The notes under the pieces: generated by a model
The model's input: only the letters and a program-made list of their open reading frames with translations
Databases searched by the model: none
Told to the model about the DNA's origin: nothing
Source: Nitrososphaerales archaeon TH5888
Lineage (GTDB): Archaea > Thermoproteota > Nitrososphaeria > Nitrososphaerales > Nitrososphaeraceae
Direction of reading: 5' to 3'
Assembly: GCA_014523595.1 (NCBI GenBank)
Contig: JAATVN010000162.1
Span: forward strand, 1 to 5,625
Length of the DNA stretch: 5,625 bases
Made by a program: the position numbers and the translations under genes
Part shown: piece by piece, positions 1 to 4,890 of the stretch
Layout of the letters: the number at the start of each line of letters is the position of its first letter
Position numbering within the stretch: position 1 is the stretch's first letter

Positions 1-133
1 AGGTGCTACAAAAAGGCTATCGGCTGTCAGGTGGGGTGTAGGTAAGAGAATAGTCTACGCCTGGATTATTACTATACCAGCTAGCGCGGCAGTAGCAGCA
101 TTAGTATCGATAATAATCAGACTCTTCGTATAA
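1..133 (+). CDS. PiT-family inorganic phosphate permease, C-terminal end (5' truncated by window)
   Basis: Reading from base 2 gives 43 codons ending in TAA at 131-133. The peptide opens GATKRLSAVRWGVGKRIV and continues with AWIITIPASAA, followed by a hydrophobic stretch that ends in RLFV. The K-R-L-S-A-V-R-W-G motif followed by a W-I-x-T-I-P-x-S-A helix is the conserved end of PiT-type (PF01384) phosphate:cation symporters, which import inorganic phosphate through the cytoplasmic membrane. Only the last transmembrane helix and its preceding cytoplasmic loop are visible, so the ion coupled and the full length cannot be judged. The next gene on the same strand starts 97 bp later. The gap contains not even three consecutive T residues, so no archaeal terminator is visible and read-through into the phosphatase-like gene is possible. 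Confidence 0.85.
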   Translation, partial: GATKRLSAVRWGVGKRIVYAWIITIPASAAVAALVSIIIRLFV

Positions 134-153
134 TTCCCAAGTAAATTAATTAA

Positions 154-166
154 TCCTAATCTAGGA
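154..166. repeat. Short perfect inverted repeat in the permease-phosphatase gap
   Basis: TCCTA at 154-158 and TAGGA at 162-166 form a perfect 5-bp inverted repeat around ATC. Just upstream lies a 10-bp palindrome, ATTAATTAAT, at 145-154. The arms are too short and AT-rich to be a convincing terminator, and no T-tract follows. It could be a regulator-binding site upstream of the TATA box at about 200, but repeats of this size also arise by chance in AT-rich DNA. Confidence 0.2.
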
Positions 167-199
167 ATGACAAATTAAATCTAGTTAATAGGCTTCAGA

Positions 200-208
200 A
201 TATATATA
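200..208 (+). promoter_or_regulatory. TATA box of the secreted phosphatase-like gene
   Basis: The AT-only stretch ATATATATA is centred near 204, about 27 bp before the ATG at 231. Archaeal transcription normally starts about 25-27 bp downstream of the TATA centre. The transcript would therefore begin at or next to the ATG, making a leaderless mRNA. This supports 231 over the alternative in-frame ATG at 249. Confidence 0.55.
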
Positions 209-211
209 CCA

Positions 212-229
212 CTTAACGATTCTTAACGA
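212..229 (+). promoter_or_regulatory. Tandem CTTAACGA direct repeat between TATA box and start codon (possible operator)
   Basis: CTTAACGA occurs exactly twice, at 212-219 and 222-229. The period is 10 bp, about one helical turn, so a dimeric regulator could contact the same face of the DNA. It fills the space between the TATA box and the ATG, where a bound protein would be expected to block initiation. The unit resembles the CTTAAC-type half-sites of cyanobacterial and Bacillus Pho boxes. With a phosphate permease upstream the parallel is suggestive, but it is only an analogy because the regulator in this archaeon is unknown. Confidence 0.35.
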
Positions 230-230
230 G

Positions 231-1988
231 ATGAACTATGGGGTAAAAATGTCATATGTTACCACAGGTTCTATTACCTTGCTTATTCTATTGATGTTTA
301 TTCCAAATCAGATGTTATTTAGCCAGAGTTCGGAAGAATTGTCATCCTCTCCAGTGCTAAAAGAGACAATAAAGATAGTTAACCCGATCACAACCCAAAA
401 CGTGAGTACAGGAGAAGAATTGATAATATCAGGTCAATCATCAGATAACACTCTGAAAAATTGTTCCGTCTCTCTGATAGTCAATGATGTTCGGCCCTAC
501 CAATATGCTGTTGCAAGTGGAGCAGGGGGTATAACTGATTTTTCTCAGTGGAAATTTGTATTACACACTAATTATACACATATTATTGAAGGTGAGAATA
601 AGATAACTGCAAAATTACTATGTACATCTGCACCTACACGCTGGTATAGCGTATTTGTCAATGGAGTTCCTAATTACAGTAATGAAGATATGTTATCTCC
701 TGTACAGTCAGAAGTACGGCAAGATATACCCACTACGAATTTATCTGATATTAAAGATACAGCCAGTTACAACAATAACGTAATGCTTGTTTCAATTTCT
801 TCTCAGAAAAAACCCATCGCAAGAGGTGATACCCAGAACACCACAATAACTGTTACTGATTCAGTTTCAAGAGCAATTGCAAATGCCGATGTAGACGGGA
901 AATTGATATATCCTGGAGATAACTACGAAAAAGATTTTAAGGGAAAAACGGATTCACAGGGCAAATTTGTTTATTCATGGATTATCGGAAAGAACGGAGA
1001 TGTGGGACCGCTTTCCGTGCAAGTGGACGTATCAACTCAAGCGTACATCTCTTCTTCAGTGACAAGTTCTTTTGACATTGTGGACTCCGTTGCAGCATCA
1101 GGAATCAACAATGTTTTAGGTGATACCTTGGATAACAAATCTGAAATTGACTTTGTCATCGCCGGGGACTATGGCTGCGATGCAAAGACCAGACAAACCA
1201 TAAAGAGTATGGAAAAACTGAATCCTAATTTGGTCTTTGCCTTAGGGGATTTATCAGAAGTAAAAAATACAAACTGCTTTTTTGATATCATTTCAGAATT
1301 ACATGATGACGATAAAGTTAAGATAGCACTGGGTGAAGATGATACTGATAGCAATAAGCGATATAGTGACTTTGTTAAACATTTTGATCTAGAAAGTCCA
1401 TTTTACTCATTTGACTATCAAAACATTCACTTTCTGGCTATGTCAACGGGCAAGAATTCGTTTATTCCATATGCGAATGGATCTGCTCAGTACAAGTTTA
1501 TCAATGATGATTTGAGTAAGGCAGCTAATAATTCAAACATAGACTGGATAATAGTGTACGGATATAGGCCTTTTTACACGTCACCCACCATTCATCCATC
1601 AACTGAAATTTTAAGAGAAACATATCCTCCATTATTTGAAAAATATGGTGTTGATTTGGTAATATCTTCACATAATCATAATTATCAAAGATCCTATCCT
1701 TTGGTGTATAATATAGAAGAAACTCGCCAACCAATAATTAAGGATGTAAATGCTAGTCGTTACTACATGCCTGGTGTTCCTATCTATGTTGTAGTAGGCA
1801 CGGCAGGAAATAATCTTTATGATTTCAGGGGACAAGCTCCATTTATGGTAACTCAGGTTCAAGAAAGTGGGTTTCTACATGTCAATATCTCTAACACAAA
1901 CCAACATATGCTTACTGGAACATTTTATAATATTGGAACGGGAAATTATGATGACAAGTTCATGATTATCAAATCAGAGTTTGAATGA
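231..1988 (+). CDS. Exported two-Ig-domain metallophosphoesterase-fold protein with altered active-site motifs
   Basis: This 585-residue protein begins with a charged N-terminus and a hydrophobic segment (about residues 13-27, SITLLILLMFIP), a signal peptide or membrane anchor. Residues 45-145 form an Ig-like module of a type recurrent in secreted thaumarchaeal proteins, with a possible Cys78-Cys131 disulfide. Residues 185-285 form a second beta-sandwich module. Residues 305-560 are a purple-acid-phosphatase-like calcineurin fold. GDYG (312-315) holds Asp313 and GDLS (339-342) holds Asp340. SHNH holds His481 and His483, and VVVGTAGN follows at 520-527. Three motifs are abnormal: the GNH(D/E) site reads GEDD (368-371), the VxxH site reads VYGY (Tyr445 for His), and the PAP Tyr of GDxxY is Glu343. 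Phosphatase activity is therefore uncertain, although the fold is clear. Several N-x-S/T sequons fit an extracellular glycoprotein. The start at 231 is supported by TATA spacing, and 249 is the alternative. Following a phosphate permease, it may act in phosphate scavenging or sensing at the cell surface. Confidence 0.85.
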   Translation: MNYGVKMSYVTTGSITLLILLMFIPNQMLFSQSSEELSSSPVLKETIKIVNPITTQNVSTGEELIISGQSSDNTLKNCSVSLIVNDVRPYQYAVASGAGGITDFSQWKFVLHTNYTHIIEGENKITAKLLCTSAPTRWYSVFVNGVPNYSNEDMLSPVQSEVRQDIPTTNLSDIKDTASYNNNVMLVSISSQKKPIARGDTQNTTITVTDSVSRAIANADVDGKLIYPGDNYEKDFKGKTDSQGKFVYSWIIGKNGDVGPLSVQVDVSTQAYISSSVTSSFDIVDSVAASGINNVLGDTLDNKSEIDFVIAGDYGCDAKTRQTIKSMEKLNPNLVFALGDLSEVKNTNCFFDIISELHDDDKVKIALGEDDTDSNKRYSDFVKHFDLESPFYSFDYQNIHFLAMSTGKNSFIPYANGSAQYKFINDDLSKAANNSNIDWIIVYGYRPFYTSPTIHPSTEILRETYPPLFEKYGVDLVISSHNHNYQRSYPLVYNIEETRQPIIKDVNASRYYMPGVPIYVVVGTAGNNLYDFRGQAPFMVTQVQESGFLHVNISNTNQHMLTGTFYNIGTGNYDDKFMIIKSEFE

Positions 1989-2007
1989 TTTTGTGTAATA
2001 TGAGAAG

Positions 2008-2196
2008 ATGAATAAACTCAGCAATTATACAAATCAATGAGGAATTAGCCAAAAACTATCTAGGCAAAGGTTTGAAAAATTATTAAAACATAGAGAAAAG
2101 AAATGGAAAGGAACAAGCTAGAACCATGTTAGAAACGAGTATGCCAGGCTGTATGGTAAAGGGAAACAAGTAAATCCGTCTTGCGGATATTACTAA
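2008..2196 (+). pseudogene. Possible decayed small protein gene with two in-frame stops
   Basis: One frame, starting at ATG 2008 and ending at TAA 2194-2196, reads as a plausible small, highly charged protein of about 60 residues if two stops are ignored: TGA at 2038-2040 and TAG at 2119-2121. The segment between the stops includes SRQRFEKLLKHREKKWKGTS, and after the TAG comes NHVRNEYARLYGKGKQVNPS. The regular mix of basic, acidic and aromatic residues looks like real protein rather than random AT-rich translation. Each stop is one substitution from a sense codon. No Shine-Dalgarno sequence or TATA box was identified for it. It lies just after the phosphatase-like gene on the same strand. I do not recognise the family with certainty, and chance remains possible for a frame this short. 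Confidence 0.35.
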
Positions 2197-2230
2197 TTCT
2201 TAATATACAATTTTTATGCCTTTCACTTTT
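2174..2230 (+). terminator. Candidate terminator: short hairpin followed by T-rich tract
   Basis: ATCCG (2174-2178) pairs with CGGAT (2184-2188) around a 5-base loop. Downstream come T runs at 2211-2215 (five T), 2221-2223 and 2227-2230. Archaeal termination depends mainly on T-rich stretches, so these runs are a reasonable stop for transcripts coming from the phosphatase-like gene, which has only TTTT immediately after its stop codon. The hairpin is weak and overlaps the end of the interrupted small frame. Confidence 0.3.
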
Positions 2231-2253
2231 AACTATTACTGCGTTAGTTTTCG

Positions 2254-2895
2254 TTATCTAATTGCAACTAATATAAAATTAAGACCATAGTAAAAAAGAG
2301 GAGCTGTTAACAGTATGGTTATCAATTTGTGATACTTTGATCGTATAACCTTAATGCCTCTGGAAGCAAAATATGAAGTTAATCCAAGCCACGCATAGTC
2401 CATCCATATATGCACGGAAAAAAGAAAAACTATTCCAAGTGGGTATCCTAGCAGTGCTATTGAATCTGATATTAGTTTAATACCAACAGAAATCCACCAG
2501 AGAAAGAAAAATGGATTAAGACCTGTGAAGATAATTCCAACTAGAACTGGATTTTCAATTCTAAATGAGTTGACTGCATAGTGACGATTATCAATTTTGC
2601 TTATATTCCTTACCACATAGAGGATTCCAAAAGCAATCAGGCTTATTCCTCCAATAAAACTAATGACTTTGAATATGCTAAAACTCATATTCAGAGAAGA
2701 GAATATAATCAATGGCATGGAATAGAGGATTATTACGGGCAGCTCTACTATCGTATGTCCAATTGCTATCTTTATTCCTGACCAAAATCCACCGTATTTG
2801 CTTAAAGCTAGATTTGCAAAGAATAGTGGACCTGGAGTAAGAACGCCAGATACTGATACAAGTATGATTTGTAACCCCATGTCAAGTAATATCAT
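2254..2895 (-). CDS. LysE/RhtB-family amino acid or metabolite exporter
   Basis: This 213-residue integral membrane protein has about six hydrophobic segments (roughly 7-29, 43-65, 73-95, 115-139, 148-175 and 190-211). The family signature TPGP is at 20-23, near the end of the first helix. G-L-N-P (125-128) followed by F-L-W-W (131-134) matches the conserved N-P/W-W region of helix 4, and Asp166 lies within the fifth segment. The length matches LysE/RhtB translocators (about 200-210 residues), which export amino acids or small metabolites using the proton gradient. The substrate cannot be read from the sequence. The ATG at 2893-2895 gives the usual short lead before TPGP, and a second in-frame ATG lies five codons in. 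The gene begins 15 bp after the stop of the SDR gene, with only a weak AGGA in the gap, so the two are very likely co-transcribed. Export of a product or a toxic substrate of the reductase is a reasonable guess. Confidence 0.85.
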   Translation of the reverse strand: MILLDMGLQIILVSVSGVLTPGPLFFANLALSKYGGFWSGIKIAIGHTIVELPVIILYSMPLIIFSSLNMSFSIFKVISFIGGISLIAFGILYVVRNISKIDNRHYAVNSFRIENPVLVGIIFTGLNPFFFLWWISVGIKLISDSIALLGYPLGIVFLFSVHIWMDYAWLGLTSYFASRGIKVIRSKYHKLITILLTAPLFYYGLNFILVAIR

Positions 2896-2910
2896 AGTAA
2901 ACCAAATCCT

Positions 2911-3615
2911 TCACCACTGAATGGGTTTCTTGTATCTGAAGAATCTACCAGTAGGACCATTTGCATCAATTAATGCAAAGTGAACTATATCTCTGGCTGC
3001 AGTCTCAGGACTTAAAGGAGCCAATTTACTCCCCATCTCAGTGCTGACCCATCCGGGACATACTGCATTTACCTTGATGCTTCCATCTCTTAATTCATCG
3101 GCCATAATCAATGTAAGTGCATTAAGTGCCGCCTTTGAGATTCGGTAAGCAGCTTCGTAGCCGGCCATCTCATTCATTGCTCCATATCCTGAAGAAATGT
3201 TTACTATTCGACCATATCCATTTTGTCTCATAATAGGAACAAAGGCTCTACACATGTTAAATGCACCATAAAAATTGACCGCCAATGTTTCTTGTATAAT
3301 TTTCTCATCTACGTCAAACACACTTACTCCTCCATCCAAATAAACTCCCGCATTATTGATCAAAATATCAACTCTTCCATAATTCTTTAGAATCCAATTC
3401 CGAAGACTTGCAATGTCTTCACTATCTGTCACGTCGAGTCTGTGATATGCGATATTATCATGAGCATATAATTTAGCTACTGCCTGTCGCCCGTCTTCTT
3501 CATTCCTACTCGTGAGAACGACATGGCAACCAGCCCCAGAAAGTTCCTTACATATCTCATATCCAATGCCGCGATTTCCACCAGTTACAATTGCTACATG
3601 ACCAGATTGTTCCAA
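2911..3615 (-). CDS. Short-chain dehydrogenase/reductase (carbonyl-reductase-like SDR), TTG start
   Basis: This 234-residue cytosolic NAD(P)-dependent oxidoreductase shows all classical SDR elements. The Rossmann motif TGGNRGIG is at 11-18, the LDVTD acidic turn at 60-64, NNAG at 87-90 and the active-site Asn at 114. The catalytic Ser is at 141/142 (NISSGYG), YxxxK is Tyr157-Lys161, and the P-G motif is in VCPGWVSTEMG (185-195). Arg37 at the end of the second strand (TSRNEE) suggests NADPH preference. The VNAVCPGWV-T-MG pattern and overall spacing resemble carbonyl-reductase-type SDRs that reduce aldehydes, ketones or quinones; the substrate is unknown. The start is TTG at 3613-3615. The frame upstream contains no ATG or GTG before a stop, and any later start would cut into the Rossmann fold. 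It leads a two-gene unit with the LysE-family exporter and is divergent from the DUF1428 gene. Confidence 0.88.
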   Translation of the reverse strand: MEQSGHVAIVTGGNRGIGYEICKELSGAGCHVVLTSRNEEDGRQAVAKLYAHDNIAYHRLDVTDSEDIASLRNWILKNYGRVDILINNAGVYLDGGVSVFDVDEKIIQETLAVNFYGAFNMCRAFVPIMRQNGYGRIVNISSGYGAMNEMAGYEAAYRISKAALNALTLIMADELRDGSIKVNAVCPGWVSTEMGSKLAPLSPETAARDIVHFALIDANGPTGRFFRYKKPIQW

Positions 3616-3646
3616 TTTTGGGTTATTTGCATAATGCTTACATCGT

Positions 3647-3654
3647 TATTATCA
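3647..3654 (-). promoter_or_regulatory. Weak candidate TATA element for the SDR-exporter unit
   Basis: On the minus strand TGATAATA lies at 3654-3647, within CAAAATTGATAATAACG. A start about 27 bp downstream would fall near 3624, leaving a leader of roughly nine bases before the TTG codon. The match to the archaeal TATA consensus is poor. It is the best AT-rich element at a suitable distance in the divergent intergenic region. Confidence 0.25.
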
Positions 3655-3766
3655 ATTTTGTCATGCAATATTGACTCGTATGCCGATGATTCTATTCTAT
3701 TTTTAATTGATATTCAGACTTTTAGTTGATACTTCATTCGGATTTATTTTCCAAATGGAACCTACA

Positions 3767-3776
3767 TTTAAAATAT
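3767..3776 (+). promoter_or_regulatory. TATA box of the DUF1428 gene
   Basis: TTTAAAATAT matches the archaeal TTTAWA-type box and is centred near 3771, about 27 bp before the in-frame ATG at 3799. If it is the main promoter, the ATG at 3775 overlaps it and cannot be in the transcript. A weaker TTTATTTT at 3743-3750 would instead suit a start at 3775. Confidence 0.45.
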
Positions 3777-3798
3777 GACAATTGTCCCTACTATTTTA

Positions 3799-4176
3799 AT
3801 GAAAAGAGACGTTAGGGCCAAATATGTTGACGGATTCGTATTAGCCGTTCCTAAGAGTAAGATTAATGCATATCTACGATTAGCCAGAATGTGCAGCAAG
3901 ATATGGCTTGAGCACGGGGCTCTGGAATTTCGGGAGTGTGTAGGTGACGATCTTCAGATAAAGATGGGAGTGCCATTTCCAAAAATGATCAAGACTAAAC
4001 CCAAAGAAACTGTCGTTTTTTCATGGATTACGTACAAATCTCGAGCTCATAGAGATAGTGTTAATTCCAAAGTGATGAAGGATTCGCGGATGGAAAATAT
4101 GGATCCAAAATCCATGCCCTTCGATTTTAAGCGCATGATATATGGTGGTTTCAAGATCCTAGTAAATGCCTCATAA
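3799..4176 (+). CDS. DUF1428 (YbaA-like) family protein
   Basis: This small soluble protein (125 residues from ATG 3799, or 133 from ATG 3775) matches the DUF1428 family, whose Escherichia coli member is YbaA. The landmarks occur in order: K-Y-V-D-G-F-V-x-A-V-P near the N-terminus, then GALEFRECVGDD, VVFSWITYKSRAHRD, V-M-K-D-S-R-M, and a C-terminal MPFDFKRMIYGGFKILV. The family adopts a ferredoxin-like alpha/beta fold related to dimeric alpha-beta barrel proteins, and its biochemical role is unknown. Family members typically start just before KYVDGF. The TATA box at 3767-3776 sits the right distance from 3799, so I prefer that start; 3775 adds eight residues with no family counterpart. The gene is divergent from the SDR-exporter pair. 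The family is common in bacteria, so acquisition by transfer is possible but not demonstrated here. Confidence 0.85.
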   Translation: MKRDVRAKYVDGFVLAVPKSKINAYLRLARMCSKIWLEHGALEFRECVGDDLQIKMGVPFPKMIKTKPKETVVFSWITYKSRAHRDSVNSKVMKDSRMENMDPKSMPFDFKRMIYGGFKILVNAS

Positions 4177-4253
4177 CTTTTGCTATTAATTTACTAGAAT
4201 AGATAATCAAAAAGGAAATATCAGTAATATAGGTGAATTATAATAGTAAATAA

Positions 4254-4258
4254 TTTTT
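4254..4258 (+). terminator. Candidate T-tract terminator after the DUF1428 gene
   Basis: Five T residues follow AT-rich DNA 78 bp after the DUF1428 stop codon; a TTTT also occurs at 4179-4182. This is the convergent gap with the minus-strand hypothetical gene, where both transcripts must end. The plus-strand signal is weaker than the minus-strand one. Confidence 0.3.
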
Positions 4259-4289
4259 CCAATCTATGCAAATCATTTGGGAATAACCG

Positions 4290-4297
4290 AAAAAAAA
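4290..4297 (-). terminator. T8 terminator of the minus-strand hypothetical gene
   Basis: Eight consecutive A on the plus strand give TTTTTTTT in the minus-strand transcript sense, 26-33 bp after the stop codon at 4323. This is the longest homopolymer in the noncoding DNA of the window and is the kind of T-tract that terminates archaeal RNA polymerase. Confidence 0.5.
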
Positions 4298-4322
4298 GTA
4301 AGAATTTAGAATCTTAATTACA

Positions 4323-4718
4323 TTACCTAGCCACTATTGACCTAAGCCTAGTAATTGTAATTTTTTTATGTCTTTGATTCCAGTGTTTTGAAAAATCTGA
4401 GATCAAGGATTCGAAATTATCATTTGATTTCTTATCCCTAGCAATTTTGCTAAATTTCTGTCCATATCTGATACAAGTCCAGCAACCAACAATGGGAATC
4501 AATGGGGCAATGTAATAGCCTGTTTGCTTTCCTGTAAATCCCCAAGCTTCACCTACCACACAATACTTAGAATCCTTTACTAAAATCATTCGATCTATTT
4601 CATCTATTCCATTTCTGAATTTTTTGGACCAATTGGGACAAATTTCTTCAAATGACAAATCAGATTCTAAAGCCTGCGATTCAGATTGAGTTCCCCTGAG
4701 AAACTCTAACTTTACCAT
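4323..4718 (-). CDS. Uncharacterised small protein with putative CxxC...HxxxxH metal site
   Basis: I cannot assign this 131-residue protein to a named family. It has no signal peptide. A mildly hydrophobic patch (about 68-78, YYIAPLIPIVG) is too short and proline-rich for a clear membrane helix. It contains CPNW (27-30), YCVVGEAWGF (52-61), the pair Cys79/Cys82 (CWTC) and His112/His117 (HWNQRH). CxxC-x29-HxxxxH could bind zinc, with Cys27 and Cys53 as further candidates. The C-terminus is strongly basic (from K118), which would suit nucleic-acid contact. Small proteins with a C-[IV]-V-G-E-A motif and a terminal H-W/F-N-x-x-H occur in thaumarchaeal genomes as I recall, so it may be a lineage-specific conserved gene; this is unverified. 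The ATG at 4716-4718 lies about 27 bp from a TATA-like element, and a T8 tract follows the stop, so it is probably monocistronic. Confidence 0.65.
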   Translation of the reverse strand: MVKLEFLRGTQSESQALESDLSFEEICPNWSKKFRNGIDEIDRMILVKDSKYCVVGEAWGFTGKQTGYYIAPLIPIVGCWTCIRYGQKFSKIARDKKSNDNFESLISDFSKHWNQRHKKITITRLRSIVAR

Positions 4719-4740
4719 GATAATATATGCACGAACTAAT

Positions 4741-4752
4741 CTATAACTTTAA
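4741..4752 (-). promoter_or_regulatory. TATA-like element of the minus-strand hypothetical gene
   Basis: On the minus strand TTAAAGTTATAG is centred about 27 bp before the ATG at 4718, predicting a leaderless transcript as for the other promoters in this window. A stronger-looking ATATATTAT at 4721-4729 is too close to the ATG unless translation begins further inside the gene. Confidence 0.35.
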
Positions 4753-4809
4753 CCATAAAATTCTTGTTTCCATCATCTTGAAGATTCGGGCATAGAGTTA
4801 GCACAGGTT

Positions 4810-4815
4810 AAAAAA
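4810..4815 (-). terminator. T6 terminator candidate after the ammonium transporter gene
   Basis: Six A on the plus strand give TTTTTT in the minus-strand sense, about 75 bp after the transporter's stop codon. No hairpin is evident. It separates the transporter from the promoter of the small hypothetical gene on the same strand. Confidence 0.35.
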
Positions 4816-4890
4816 TTGTCATGTATCTTGGATTAGAAAAGTGGAGATAATCATTTTTTGCATATGCGAGTCATCTTGTAAATCATTCAA

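Noticed and set aside
134..230. Terminator hairpin for the phosphate permease
   Set aside because: The only inverted repeats are short and AT-rich, and the gap contains no TTT on the plus strand, so no archaeal T-tract exists.
2119..2121. TAG inside the small interrupted frame as a possible recoded (pyrrolysine) codon
   Set aside because: A TGA also interrupts the same frame, no recoding structure is visible, and ammonia-oxidising archaea are not known to use pyrrolysine. Decay or chance is simpler.
1989..2253. RNA gene or mobile-element remnant in the gap after the phosphatase-like gene
   Set aside because: No tRNA-like cloverleaf, conserved T-loop motif, terminal inverted repeats or target duplication could be found.
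3613..3660. Repeated CAATTTTG (3613-3620 and 3653-3660) and GCATAATGC (3629-3637) in the divergent intergenic region as operator elements
   Set aside because: They are short, AT-rich and poorly placed relative to any clear TATA box. Chance occurrence is likely.
4721..4729. ATATATTAT on the minus strand as the promoter of the small hypothetical gene
   Set aside because: It lies only a few bases before the ATG, so transcription would start inside the gene. The element at 4741-4752 has the right spacing.
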